Shown here: piece by piece, positions 1-10,311 of the stretch
How the letters are laid out: each line of letters begins with the position of its first letter
How positions within the stretch are numbered: position 1 is the stretch's first letter
DNA from: Bipolaris cookei
Taxonomy: Eukaryota > Ascomycota > Dothideomycetes > Pleosporales > Pleosporaceae
Direction of reading: 5' to 3'
DNA: 64,000 nucleotides
NCBI GenBank assembly: GCA_002286855.1
Contig: NRSV01000093.1
Coordinates: 1 to 64,000, forward strand
Translations under genes and position numbers: made by a program
Notes under the pieces: generated by a model
What the model was told of the DNA's origin: nothing
Databases searched by the model: none
What the model saw: only the letters and a program-made list of their open reading frames with translations

Positions 1-319
1 TGATAGATCGACTATAGACTTGATTGATCGCAGAGTCCGGGTGTGGACTGCGCATCCGGATTCTGTCGTGGAATAGCTGAGTAGCTTATCTACAACAGCC
101 TGCTCCTAAAATCCGGATGCCACCTAGAGCTCCGAGTCTCGCCGAGACTCGGTGCGCTCTGACCGACAACCGGAGCGACTAGGTCTTATCGACTCGATTG
201 TGCAGGGGCAGCTAGCACTGTATATAGATAGCTACGTAGCTCAGAAGCTCAGTTCTCTATCGAATACAATCTTGTTACCAGGCATCGGCAACCTTTGCGC
301 AGCCTCTCACACCCACCAC
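1..319. other. unassigned sequence left of the truncated pogo remnant
   Basis: No gene can be supported. A stretch around 220-290 has the look of the end of a retrotransposon LTR (TA-rich, then an ATACAATCTTGTTACC-like run), but no partner LTR, target duplication or coding region is visible. The pogo-like reading frame to the right becomes recognisable only from about 325, so a rearrangement or another insertion probably removed the 5' part of that element here. Confidence 0.3.
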
Positions 320-897
320 AAGAAGCTCAGCTAGAAACACCCTGGGAGTCTAAAACCCCTAGCAATTCGTACGAATTTGGATCACAGTCGAAGCTTGTGA
401 GAGATCCTTTCGTACGATCACCAACTGCTGCACAAGAAGGCTTCTCAAAGCTTATTAAAGGAGCTGAGGAGATGCTACATGAGAATGTGCTTATGAAGGC
501 CCGCATACGAGAGCTTGAAGAGCAATTAGCTGAGGTAACAAAGCGCCGAGGGCGTAAAAGAAAGCGAATTCAGACAGGCGGGACACTAGACTTTGGTGCA
601 GGAGCATCGCAGGCAGCTGAAAATGCTGCTACTGGTCGTACGGCATCAAAGAAGGCGCGTGGTGGGGGTAGTCAAGAAAAGGCTCTACCAGGTCAACGGC
701 ACTGTGGAACCTGTAGGAGAGTGGGCCATAACGCCCGTACGTGCCAAAAAGATGTAGAAGAAGATTCTCTATCAGATACAAGTGAGTTGTATAACGCATC
801 TATAGCTAGTGTAGAGTAATTCGAGTTTTCGTACATGAAGTTCGTGATGCCAAGAAAAAGTGTCCGGCTCGGTGGTGTGTCCGGCTCGGTGGTGCTT
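320..897 (+). mobile_element. 3' remnant of a pogo/Fot1-type DNA transposon
   Basis: Only the C-terminal transposase coding part and the right terminus are present. The terminus (about 826-897) matches the ends of the element at 58640-59696: both share a TTCGTACATG[AG]AGTT run, then ATGCCAAGAAAAAG, then a GGCTC-rich tip before a TA dinucleotide (898-899). This copy has an exact 17-bp tandem duplication at 861-877 and 878-894 just inside the tip. The left end is missing. Family placement rests on the shared terminus and on the zinc-knuckle tail of the protein. Confidence 0.75.
325..819 (+). pseudogene. C-terminal fragment of pogo/Fot1 DDE transposase
   Basis: The open frame runs to TAA at 817-819. 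Visible parts are an S/T-P-rich linker, a coiled-coil stretch (LHENVLMKARIRELEEQL), a basic RRGRKRKRIQ segment, and a terminal zinc knuckle of the form C-x2-C-x3-GH-x4-C (HCGTCRRVGHNARTC). This is the usual tail of fungal Fot1/Pot2-like transposases; the mutated copy at 39.5 kb carries the same knuckle. The DNA-binding and catalytic DDE domains are absent, so the fragment cannot transpose itself. The ATG at 295 lies in the rearranged junction and is probably not a genuine start. Confidence 0.75.
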
Positions 898-899
898 TA

Positions 900-1210
900 C
901 GTTATTTATTAAGAAAGAAAAAAAGCTATAATTATAGCTCTTATGCTAATATTTATCAATATCCGTCTTTGCTTTAGCGCAATTTTCCCACGAACATGGC
1001 GAATCAGTGTAATACGAGGATTAAAAGTATTTTCTTGGGATTTTACCCCGCCTTTTTTTCGTGATGCGAGCCCCACCATATCCGTCGGATCAGTGAAAAT
1101 CATTTTGCAAGATATAGAGCTACTCATGGAAGTTGCGACTTGTTATCTTCTTTGTTTTTTTTAAACAATGATTATTATAATGTAAAATTTTCCTAAATTT
1201 TTCATCAATC
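900..1210. other. AT-rich spacer between the pogo remnant and the tRNA
   Basis: The stretch is AT-rich with runs of T and A. Small ORFs on both strands overlap each other and show no family motif. I see nothing supportable in it apart from the 5' flank of the tRNA gene. Confidence 0.6.
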
Positions 1211-1316
1211 GCCCGGCTAGCTCAATCGGTAGAGCGTGAGACTCTTAGTTATCACGTCCTCACAGACACGATTGTTTCAAATCTCAAGGTTGTGGGTTCG
1301 ACCCCCACGTCGGGCT
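1211..1316 (+). tRNA. tRNA-Lys(CUU) with a 33-nt intron
   Basis: The sequence folds as a tRNA. Acceptor arm GCCCGGC pairs with GTCGGGC (one G-U), the D-arm contains AGCTCAATCGGTAGAGC, and the T-loop is GGTTCGACC with flanking GTGGG/CCCAC. The anticodon stem TGAGA/TCTCA holds a CTCTTAA loop, so the anticodon is CTT at 1244-1246. A 33-nt intron (1248-1280) sits one base 3' of the anticodon, the standard eukaryotic nuclear position. The discriminator base is T. A run of eight T follows directly, as expected for RNA polymerase III termination. Confidence 0.95.
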
Positions 1317-1323
1317 TTTTTTT
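1316..1323 (+). terminator. RNA polymerase III oligo-T terminator
   Basis: Eight consecutive T close the tRNA-Lys transcript; the first of them is the discriminator base. Confidence 0.9.
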
Positions 1324-1804
1324 GGTTTCGTTTTTGGAGCCAATGCTTGTTGTATAGGATAGATAGCAAGGTAGGGGAGAGAGGAGGTCAAATTTTTTTG
1401 TTTGCTTGCTTTGGAAATGAAGGAAGACAAGGAAGGAGTTTGTCAGGGCATGCTCCTTTCTTTCCCCCTCCACCCATACACTGTTCTCTGTTGCTTTTCT
1501 CTATTCTTCTTCTAGTACCCACACTCCTATACTCATGACATGACAATCAATGCAAATGCTAAAAGGCTATTTGTTATAGCTTCACACGCACCACACATGG
1601 GCACAAACATTTGCAAGCGACAAAACGAGACAACATCCCCAACTAAACTCTGTAGCACCAGGAGTAGACAACATCGTATCAAAAATAAGACGACAAGAGC
1701 ATTAAAACTGATCATATAATATTCGACACTCTTGCCCGAACCTGACATTACTCTGAAACCCTACTTCATTTTCGCATACACGGCTGCAACGTTCGAGAAT
1801 TATA
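1324..1804. other. spacer, 3' flank of the bromodomain gene
   Basis: No coding feature is supported. The right part is the probable 3' UTR of the leftward bromodomain gene ending at 1805. Confidence 0.6.
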
Positions 1805-4375
1805 CTATAGCTTCCTTCGCTTGCTGGCCGTGGGCGGATCCTCTTCCTCAGCGACAGGGGTTCCCTCGTTACCTGCTTTGCCACTATCCCTCTCGACGTC
1901 TCTCCATGTGCTGACGAGCCCCTGGACAGTCTGGAACATGTCTCTCGCATCATTGACCACCCCTTCCTCTCCAGGGTTGAACATGACGGCGTTGACAAAC
2001 ATGCGCATGAGTTCTTTTTCAAGCTGCGCCGCGTTGACAATGGCCTTTGGAGGTACGTTGTCTGCTGTAAAGGGAAGCTCAATGAGACCTCCGGTTGCAC
2101 CGCCGGGACTAGCAGTTGGGTTTTCTGACGCCGCTACAGCTGCAGCAACTTGCTTCGAGCCTGCTGCAATAGCTTTCTTAATGGAAGACAAATCTGTCGG
2201 GCGCTTGATAATATCGTAATAGCCTTCTGCGTCCTTGGCGCGAACAGCAGAATTGAATGTAGATGCGTGCTTGTGGGAATTGATGTCGTACATCATGGGG
2301 GCCGTCATGCGTGCAAAGTTACGTGGTGCTATGATAGATCGAGGAGGACCAGGCGTGCCAAATGATGTGTCTTCGGCCTCAAGGGAAGCTTCGCGGGCAT
2401 TGCGCTTTCGACGTGTTGAAAGTGACGACATTGCGGCTACCCCTCGGCGTCGGGTAGACATATGTGACGGTGTTTCAGCAGTAGCTTCCTCGTCAATAGC
2501 CTCGACAGAGGTTCCTCGCTCCGATTTGATCTTGTTGCCAGTTTGCGACTCATTGTCTGCCGCTACCGTATCGGTATGAGAGAGAATTGACTGACTTCTG
2601 CTTCGGTCTCGCACAGAACCACCAGCTCTTGAAGATGCAATGCTTCCGGGCCTTGTTCGCCTTGCCGGGGCTTTTCGTCGAGAACGTCCAGATCGAGTTT
2701 CGGGCTCTGCCAAAGATTCTTCCTCATGGTCGTTGATTAGCTTGGAATTTTGCGGGGTTTCGGCGTCTGGTACGGAATCCTGGTCTGGATCTTTTCCTTT
2801 GCCCTTTGCCCTGGACTTGCGCTGTGACTTGGTTTTAGCGGGACTCTGATTCGAGCGGACTAGGGGCGGCACATCATCGAGTGGCTCCATCTCTGGACGT
2901 GGGCTTGAAGAGGTAGACTGTGTCCCATTGAAACTAGATCGCTTCCATAAACTCTTTGCAGACACGGGAGTTCCCAAAGAAATATGTGGAGAGTGCGCAG
3001 CAGGTGTCGTGAGTGATTGTCTCGCCTGAGTGACGAGAGGATGGATTTGGGGCGCGCTTGCTCTGCCAGTGCCGGGCGTTTGCAAATTCGTCCGTGACGG
3101 CTGTCGGTTGTTCGTAGGTGTCGAGGCTTGGGGGTGCGGTGGCACAGCTGCTTGGTGATGGACACGCGATGGATCCTGTGGGGCGACCTGAAAGGGTGGA
3201 AGCATGAAGCCTGCTTGGGGTGGTGGGTGCGGCAATTGGGGTTGTAAAGGAGGGTACGGTTGGTGTCCAGGATGGGGGTACGGCGCCCTCTGCTGTCCAG
3301 GGTGTAGACCTGGCGAGTGAGGCCCCGGAGGTTGCTGGTTCGGGAACTGCTGGTGCGGTGGGTGGTATTGCGGATGCGCTCCTGGAGTGCCGTACTGAGG
3401 TATTCCATTTCCGCCATAGTTCTGGGCCGGCGACGGTTGGTACTGCGGTCCTGGCGATCCTACCGCTGGGGATGGGGGCTGCGATGGGTGACCGGCATGG
3501 TGGTGTGGACCAGGCTGATGCTGTGTGGATTGAGGTGTCTGTGCCTGAGGGAAAGGGGTGATGTTTGGATATTGAGCGCTGTTGTAGGCTGCGTGGTGCG
3601 GTGCAGGCTGGGCTTGATGTGCTGTTGGTGGAGGCGGCGTCGGGTGGGATTGCGGCGTAGAAGGCTGCCTCTTGGACTGAGATGGTGATTGCTGTCCGCT
3701 TTGAGCAGGCGCAGGTCGCGGAGACTCGGGACCAGACGGCTGGATGGAATCTGGGGAAGGCGCAATGAAAGAACTGCGTCGCGCACCATTCTGAGCCTGC
3801 TGGGGGCTTTGACTCGGCCGCAGAGGCTTCTGTGCTAGATGAGGCGACTTCCGGGGCAAGGCAGGGCTTCGCAAGGCAGATGTTTGTCCGTTGGCCTTGT
3901 CCCTCAGTTGGTCGTCCCACTCTCCGCGCTCGATGCTCTTCAGCTCGCGCTGCAGTCGCTCATATCTGTCCTCCTCGGCCCTGATCTGTTCGGCAATCTC
4001 GTAGCGGTACGAGGCATAGAGCTTGGTGACGAGCTTGGGGATCAAGTGCTGGTGCTGGAGGGATTCCTGGACGGTGGGCAGGCTCGGGCTCTGTCTCTTC
4101 CGCTTGATCGGGCTGGCGACATCGCCATTGTGGGAGTCGCTGTCGGCGGCGTGCTCATGCTCGAGCTCTCTTTTCAGGCGCTCGAGGTAGAAGTTGCGCA
4201 GGGCATCGGGACTGAGGCGACCGGCCTGGAAGTACTTGTGGGTGGTGATGTCCGGGTTCTTCTTCAGTAGGTCGGAGATGCGGGCGAAGACGGAGGGGCC
4301 GACGCCATAGGCATGGAGGCACTGGAACAGCAGGAGCGACTCGAGGTTGGTATAGGCAGAGACGCTAGTCGTCAT
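1805..4375 (-). CDS. bromodomain protein, Bdc1/Brd8-like (NuA4 candidate)
   Basis: Single-exon protein of 856 residues. I chose the ATG at 4375 (MTTSVSAYTNLESLLLFQ), because the longer frame to 4675 adds only 100 low-complexity residues without an ATG-type start. Residues 1-150 form a conserved-looking helical N-terminus ending in a coiled coil (EIAEQIRAEEDRYERLQREL). A long Pro/Gln/His-rich disordered middle follows, about 170-560, then basic segments. One bromodomain lies near residues 680-825: the Y-Y-x-I-I-K-R-P segment, then MFVNAVMFNP with the acetyl-lysine-binding Asn. The tail ends in a nuclear signal (SKRRKL). An N-terminal domain plus a single C-terminal bromodomain resembles fission yeast Bdc1 / animal Brd8, the NuA4 acetyltransferase subunit. 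The bromodomain is clear; the complex assignment is inferred. Confidence 0.85.
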   Translation of the reverse strand: MTTSVSAYTNLESLLLFQCLHAYGVGPSVFARISDLLKKNPDITTHKYFQAGRLSPDALRNFYLERLKRELEHEHAADSDSHNGDVASPIKRKRQSPSLPTVQESLQHQHLIPKLVTKLYASYRYEIAEQIRAEEDRYERLQRELKSIERGEWDDQLRDKANGQTSALRSPALPRKSPHLAQKPLRPSQSPQQAQNGARRSSFIAPSPDSIQPSGPESPRPAPAQSGQQSPSQSKRQPSTPQSHPTPPPPTAHQAQPAPHHAAYNSAQYPNITPFPQAQTPQSTQHQPGPHHHAGHPSQPPSPAVGSPGPQYQPSPAQNYGGNGIPQYGTPGAHPQYHPPHQQFPNQQPPGPHSPGLHPGQQRAPYPHPGHQPYPPLQPQLPHPPPQAGFMLPPFQVAPQDPSRVHHQAAVPPHPQASTPTNNRQPSRTNLQTPGTGRASAPQIHPLVTQARQSLTTPAAHSPHISLGTPVSAKSLWKRSSFNGTQSTSSSPRPEMEPLDDVPPLVRSNQSPAKTKSQRKSRAKGKGKDPDQDSVPDAETPQNSKLINDHEEESLAEPETRSGRSRRKAPARRTRPGSIASSRAGGSVRDRSRSQSILSHTDTVAADNESQTGNKIKSERGTSVEAIDEEATAETPSHMSTRRRGVAAMSSLSTRRKRNAREASLEAEDTSFGTPGPPRSIIAPRNFARMTAPMMYDINSHKHASTFNSAVRAKDAEGYYDIIKRPTDLSSIKKAIAAGSKQVAAAVAASENPTASPGGATGGLIELPFTADNVPPKAIVNAAQLEKELMRMFVNAVMFNPGEEGVVNDARDMFQTVQGLVSTWRDVERDSGKAGNEGTPVAEEEDPPTASKRRKL

Positions 4376-5284
4376 CCCCCAGGCGTCTGCAGCGCGAGGG
4401 CGATGGGCGTGGGGCGGGATGGGAGCCACGGCGACGAGGGACGAGGGAAGAGGGCGTCTAGCGGAGGCAGACGGGCATCGCACGCGACTGGGGGGCGGCG
4501 GAGGGTGATGGGCGCGTCGGGCGGCGAGGCGGTGGCAGAGGTAGATGGGCTGGGCGGTTGGTTTGATGAGGAAATTATTCTTCGCAAGAGCTTCGTCGGC
4601 GCTGCCTCTCGCACTGCAGCAGCAGCCCAGCCCAGCCGGCACCCAATCCAATCGCGGGCCCTGGCGGCGCGCCAATCACACGCGTCCGCCGCCACACCAC
4701 TGCCCCAGCCTCGCCCTGTGGCTGCGCATGCGCGCGGGGCTTCGACTGCCACACTGTGGCGCACGCCGGCCTGCCGCCAGGCGCGTGACGTGCAGCCTGC
4801 CACCCTCCCCGTATCTCAACAGTCCTCGCCGTCGCCTGTCCGCGTCTGCGCGCGAGCAAACGGCTCTAGCGCCAATTGCTTCCCACAGGGGCCGTCTCTG
4901 ATTTCTTATTATTCCTTATTTCTTTCGTCGGGCTCGGGCGCGGCGGCGCATCTTCAAGCCCTCGTTCCCAAGCTCCACTACTGATCTACGCCCCCAATTA
5001 GTCCGGAGCATGGGCGTCCCCTATTTCCCCTACATACTTACATTGCAATCGCCCTGCGGTCTCTATTCCAGGGGTGCCATATTATGCTTTCTTCCTCCTC
5101 TACCAGGCCCGCCAGCGCTGCATGAAACAAGTCTGACGATTGAGACCATTGCCTGCTTGTTCTACTACCACCGTCCCCTTGCACTAGCCCATAAATACAT
5201 CCCCTCGTTCCCTCTTCAGCCCCGACCCTTTCCAGAGCCGCTCCCGCACCGCGCATACTACACGCCGTCCGCCTACTGCTCATC
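4376..5284. promoter_or_regulatory. GC-rich divergent promoter region
   Basis: This 909-bp region separates the start codons of the leftward bromodomain gene and the rightward coiled-coil gene. Overlapping ORFs on both strands are GC-rich shadows. Pyrimidine-rich runs before 5285 fit a fungal transcription start region. No specific operator is assigned. Confidence 0.5.
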
Positions 5285-5849
5285 ATGGCCTCCTCATATT
5301 CTGCACAGCCCGCCACCATGGACGATCCCGACCATGGCTGGAAGCCGAACAAACGTCCTCAATCGTGAGCTTCCCCGGCGCTAGCATAGCTCCCCGCCTA
5401 TTCTGATCATGCCTGCAGCACCATAGCGCGCAACTTCATGACCGAGCTCGACAGTCTGTTTAAACTGGACGGCGGCATCGAGGACCTCGACCGAACAGTG
5501 CATGAAAAGTAAACCCTCTCTCTCGCCATCGCAGGCAGCCCACTGACCCCCGCCCAGGAAGGCAGCCGTCAGCACCCAAACCAAGGAACTCGAGGCCCTC
5601 GAAGCAAGGCTGCGCGCTGCCGAAGAGCGTCTCAACCAGGCAAAGGGCAACTCCCCGCCGGCCAAGAGCAGCACCCAGCAAACCACCCAGCAAGACGAGG
5701 CACAACCACAGGCGCCCGAGAGCCCTCTTGCGCAAAAGACGCCAAACATGCCAGGTGGGATTCCACAAATATCGACCCCTTCATCGACCACCAGCGCTGA
5801 CTATGTCCTCGTAGAGAGGCCATCTTCTGCCAAGCCCGAGGCCGCATAG
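5285..5849 (+). CDS. small coiled-coil protein, unknown function
   Basis: The gene is too spliced to appear as one frame. Exons are 5285-5364, 5419-5508 and 5558-5849, with introns GTGAGC..CAG and GTAAAC..CAG, giving 153 residues. The frame is continuous across both junctions. A possible GT..AG stretch at 5755-5813 is in frame and stop-free, so I read it as coding. The protein has a short N-terminus with WKPNKRPQS, a segment IARNFMTELDSLFKLDGGIEDLD, a coiled coil (TKELEALEARLRAAEERL), then a Gln/Pro/Ser-rich tail ending in KPEAA. I do not recognise the family. An in-frame ATG at 5318 is an alternative start. No signal peptide or membrane segment is visible. Confidence 0.7.
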
Positions 5850-6281
5850 CTACATTCCCTTTGATGATGATACCACGATACCCAGGCACTGCGTCCACCT
5901 TCATCACATACTTTGGCCTCTGCAATCACGAGTCCGCATCTCGGACAGGGGCATAAACTTTATAATTAAAAGAGGCTTCTATTATTTCTTTCTTTTCTAC
6001 TCGGGCGACTTTTTGTTCTTTCTCACTCGCCGAGGGAGGCTCTTCTAGTGCAGGATATGTCTCGTTTTGGATTATCTAGCTGGAAAATGCTATACACAGT
6101 CCATTTTGTTTGAACGCTTTTTCGTATCTTTGGTGGTGTCTCTTTCCGTGGTCGTAATTACTTATCATGGGCTCACTAAATCTGCAGCGTGCACGGGCCG
6201 ACTATGCCTCGTACCTGTCATCTTAGAGCTCACCCACAATCTCCGAGTCATCAACTTTTCAGGCATTCATACATTTGGAAC

Positions 6282-7189
6282 ATGGCAGATTACTCGGAAG
6301 CAGACCTCGTGGAAACTTTTGACAAACTAGCCAGCGAGGGCGCCATTGTATACGGCCCTCACAAAATTGTGTCAGTGGAGGATAACGGCTATCCGGTGCG
6401 CACGTATACAAATACAAGCCAAGCGTTTCGCTCATGACTGCTCAGCTCGAGTTCCGCATCTGCCCAGCATTAGCAAAAAAACCACATACAGTTGGCGCGA
6501 TAAATCATGGCTTCAACAAGTCGCGGAGATGGGGACCAGGCAGCGACATGTTTTGCCCTGACGAGCGACTTATCATCACTCAGCTGAACAAGACGCACGA
6601 CTTGGCGCTAAACCTGTTCTGTGTCGACAGGCCACAACTTCTCATGCTAACACTCGACTCGTACAAGCGTCAGCATGAAGCCTTGGATGTGGATGACTTT
6701 ATTGTTATGCTTCAAGTTTTGCGTCAATTCTCAAGCATGTATGTCATTTTCAACTGTGGTGAGAAGGGTGGCTGTAGCAGGGTGCACAAGCATCTCCAAG
6801 GCTTGAAGGGGCCGCCGCATGCTTTCGACTACCTCATTTCAGCTGTCAGCGAAAAAGAAAAAAAAGTTCCTTTTCGGTACTTTGTTCATCGCTTCGAAGA
6901 GGGGTTCAAAAATACCTCAGCCTCAGCCGTTCTGGCTGTCTACACCACACTCCTCACCCAGTGCGAGTCAGCGCCCGACGCTAAAGAAGAAGATGCACCT
7001 CCGCATAATGTAGCCATGTGGGCTGATCACTTAATCGTTGTTCCGCGTCGGAGTGGCAGCATAGAGGGGGCAAGTGCGAATACGGGGGGTATGCTAGGGA
7101 GTGTTTGGGTGACGAGCCAGGAACAAGTCGACGAGTGGCTCAGAATCGGTTGTGCAAACGTGCTCAAGGAACTGGGTGTGCCTTCTTAG
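6282..7189 (+). CDS. Ap4A phosphorylase / ATP adenylyltransferase-like HIT-family protein
   Basis: Exons are 6282-6395 and 6446-7189 (50-nt intron, GTGCGC..CAG), giving 286 residues starting MADYSEADLV. Joining them gives NGYP-LEFRICPAL, the expected fold start of the Apa2-type N-terminal domain. The nucleotide-binding site is visible as CSRVHKHLQG, the H-x-H-x-Q form used by the Ap4A phosphorylase branch of the HIT superfamily. The C-terminal domain (WADHLIVVPRR, GMLGSVWVTS) follows. Known members phosphorolyse diadenosine tetraphosphate to ADP and ATP. At 286 residues it is slightly shorter than yeast Apa1/Apa2, mainly at the N-terminus, so an extra upstream exon is possible. It is probably cytosolic. 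Confidence 0.8.
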
Positions 7190-7871
7190 GAGGAGCAAAT
7201 GCCAGACATATTGGTCGTCTACACCTGTCGCCCTCGACCAGGCTAGTTATAATGTGCATGCCTATCTACCACTTGGCGGCCGCCTTCCAATGATCTCCTT
7301 CCCGTTTCAGCTCATCGCTTCGAAGCAGGTACGTCCTTGCTACACTGCATCGGGTCGACTAGCTACCCATCACTACAAGATCACGTCTTCCAACTACGCA
7401 CTCCTTGATTTGCCCTATTGCATAGCCAAGACCAGCCATTATGCTCTCCGAGATTTCCGAACCCTACACCTGCCTAACCCGGTAAGCACACACGGCTCCG
7501 AACCAATCACCTTGTTCGCGCCCAGGTCTCTCTACCAGCGCGCCAAGTGATTCCATAAATTAATCCTCCATCTATGGCTCAAGCGTTTACTCCGACCTCC
7601 TTCGAATGACCATCTCCCGCACTTGTAGGGCCTATCTTGGGCTTATTCGAGTGCACATCTCCCGTTCGTGCAGACGACTACCACGAAATTGGGGTACCTG
7701 CCTATTCCATACAACTTCGACTAAGAGACAGGGACATGTCGGTGGTCCTACTTGACAGGAAGGTGGATCGTAACCAGGTACGACTATGGCGAAGCATAAA
7801 AAGCAGCGCTTCCCACTGCCTGTGCTACGCTGCACCTTGCTTCTACATAGCCAGTGTCTACATCTCTCATC
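7190..7871. other. intergenic, promoter of the carboxypeptidase gene
   Basis: ORFs here have no recognisable motif and no sensible splice partners. The stretch probably contains the 3' end of the upstream gene and the promoter and leader of the carboxypeptidase (a CT-rich tract just before 7872). Confidence 0.5.
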
Positions 7872-9342
7872 ATGAAGACTACTATCCTTACCTCCGCTCT
7901 TCTTCTCGGCTCCACTGCCTTGGGCAGCGCTGTCCCAACAGCTGGCAAGAAGGTCGACTACAATGGCTTCAAGGTCCTGCGCATTTCTAGCACCGACGAT
8001 GTCAAGAGTCAAATTGAGAACTTGGCTGCCCACGTCCTCAACCCTGGCAAGTCTGCCCAGATGGATGTGGTTGTTGCACCCGAAAACGTCGCTGCATTGA
8101 CTGCGTTGGTTTCCGAGAGCAAGGTGATCAATAAGGATGTGGGTGCTGCTCTTAAGGAAGAAGGCGAGATGGGAATCTATGCTGGTTTGTAATCCGTTCA
8201 GTATTTTCCAAGGTTACACACTCACCGAATATAGTTCCCAGTGAGTCGTGGTTCACAGCATATCATCCATATGCCGATCATCTTCAGTTCCTCCGCGATC
8301 TGCAAGCCGGCTACACTAGCAATTCCGAGATTGTGACCCTTGGTGCTTCAGTCCAGGGACGTACCTTGACTGGTATTCACATCTGGGGCAGCGGTGGCAA
8401 GGGCTCCAAGCCTGCTGTCATTATCCACGGAAACGTTCACGCGCGAGAGTGGATTACTTCCATGACCACTGAGCAAGCCACCCTGCCATAATATTATTAT
8501 TGAACAAACAAACTAATCTCCACCTCAGGTACTTCGCGTGGCAGCTTCTGACCAAGTACGCCTCGGACTCCAGCATCAAGGCTCTCGTCGACAAGTTTGA
8601 CTTTTATATCACCCCCATTGTCAACCCTGACGGATTTGTCTACACGCAAACCACGGACCGTCTCTGGCGCAAGAACCGCCAGACCGTGAGCACTAGCTCA
8701 TGCGTTGGCCGCGATATCAACCGTAAGAAACCATATAAAAATTACTGTATGATCAACATGCTAACCCGATGTCAAAAGGCAACTGGCCATACAAGTGGGA
8801 GGTAACTGGCGGAGCCTCCACCAGCCCTTGCTCGGAAACCTACAAGGGTCTCGCAGCCGGAGACACCCCCGAGCTCAAGGCCATCAAAGCCCAAGTCGAT
8901 GCTCTCAAAGCCTCTCGTGGAATCAGCCTCTATCTCGACGTGCAGTATGTCCCCCTTCCATCCCATTCTCCCCTTGCCAAACCAAGCTAACCACTCCACC
9001 ACCCGCAGCTCCTACGGCCAATACATCCTCTGGCCATACGGCTACAACTGCAGTCTCCGCCCCGAAAACGACGCTCAGCACCGCAGTATCGCGTCCAACG
9101 CTCAATCCGCTATCCGTGCTGTCTCGGGAACTGCATACACCATTGGCCCCAGCTGCTCTACTCTCTACGCCACCACTGGTTCTTCCACTGATTACACTGA
9201 TGTCGAAGGTAATGCTACCTACTCGTACACTTATGAGCTGAGGGATACCGGTACCTATGGATTTTCTCTGCCTGCCAACCAAATTCGTCCCACTGTTTTG
9301 GAGACTTGGGCTGGTGTTACGAGCATGCTCCGCGATGCTTAG
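7872..9342 (+). CDS. secreted zinc carboxypeptidase, peptidase family M14A
   Basis: Exons are 7872-8184, 8235-8472, 8529-8722, 8779-8944 and 9009-9342, giving 414 residues. Residues 1 to about 20 are a signal peptide (MKTTILTSALLLGSTALGSA). A propeptide runs to about 100, then the catalytic domain. Zinc ligands are His173 and Glu176 in HGNVHAREW and His304 in LDVHSYG. The substrate-binding NPDGF and GRDINRNW motifs precede Glu380, the catalytic acid, in YTYELRDTG. This is the full set of an active carboxypeptidase A-type enzyme, which trims C-terminal residues from extracellular peptides. Intron 2 (8473-8528) has a GC donor (GA|GCAAGC) with a normal CAG acceptor; no GT donor keeps the frame through TTEYFAW. 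Secretion and activation by propeptide removal are inferred from the family. Confidence 0.92.
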
Positions 9343-10311
9343 ATGATGGAGATGAGTTATGTGGAGGATGTTTTTGTAAATACTTTGACTTGGTAATTGA
9401 ACATAATGATGATGAAAGTTATGGATATTTTTGTCACTAATACATGCATACCTTTTTGAGATTGTCTACTGAGTTACGTGTTTGTTTGTTTATTTATTTG
9501 TTTACGATTGGCGTTTTCGTATGATACCTCTTTTCTTTTTCGTTCTTACCCCCCTTGTTCTGGCTGTTACACGGCAGCGTGGTCGCGTCGCGATGTGCTA
9601 CGTGGGGGCGAAAAGAGGCGTTGTTTCAATGGTATGCACGGCGTTATTCTTTTTTTTCTGCTTTTGTCCAACAACGATAATGGGTAGAATAGACATGATA
9701 ATAGTGGTGGGGGCAGTCACAAAAGTATACCCGGCATCTTCATCACTTAATCAAGCATATCTAGTGCGTTTTTCCTTCAATACCACTTTTACAAGGTTTA
9801 TTTAATCTTTAATCCTTCTCCTTTTCTTAGTTTAACTGGTCTCTCTCATGTGTTTTCAAAACTTAGTCTTTCTCAATATTCGGATTTCTTGGTTGCAATG
9901 TCAGTCACGATAGAGGTGGAGTGGTGTAGAGTAGTACCGCAGGTAGCACTGCGGCAAGCTGTTCATGCAGTGAGAGAACTTTAGGATTCGTTTATGTATT
10001 GAGTGGGATATCAGGAGATAGGCAACTCTATCGTCCCTTCTCTTCTTTACCCGATCGAGTGTCACTCCACATCTGTCTTTCATCTTCCATCGTCGCAAAA
10101 GTCAAAATACATGACGTCGCTGGATAAACTAGTTATACCAATCCAAAAACTATGATACTTGTCAGAAGAGACTCAGATCAAGCCACAAAACAATGTAATA
10201 GCCATGTTCAAACTGAATTCAAGGTAGATATTCCCATCACCATTTGCCGTGGAAACCCCCCATCAAAAAGACTTCCGCAGTACAAAGTTCTTCCTCTAAC
10301 GCCCTAACCAG
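9343..10311. other. AT-rich intergenic region
   Basis: The left part is the carboxypeptidase 3' flank. Frames here are T-rich and lack motifs. Upstream exons of the membrane-protein exon at 10312 may lie between about 9.9 and 10.25 kb, but I could not find a convincing start. Confidence 0.4.

Noticed and set aside
1..300. Possible LTR at the left edge of the window
   Set aside because: Only a resemblance of the T-rich end to LTR termini; no partner, no TG..CA ends with a duplication could be fixed.
943..1164. 73-codon frame before the tRNA
   Set aside because: Overlaps an equally long antisense frame, is AT-biased and has no motif.
1236..1538. 100-codon frame covering part of the tRNA
   Set aside because: It begins within the tRNA gene; the tRNA fold explains the conserved-looking sequence.
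4376..5280. Several overlapping ORFs of 90-220 codons on both strands, including a 100-residue extension of the bromodomain protein
   Set aside because: High GC removes stops in all frames; the composition is Ala/Arg/Pro-rich, motifs are absent, and the extension has no ATG in good context.
5755..5813. GT..AG stretch at the end of the small coiled-coil gene read as a third intron
   Set aside because: The reading frame is open and continuous through it with ordinary composition, so the simpler reading is coding sequence.
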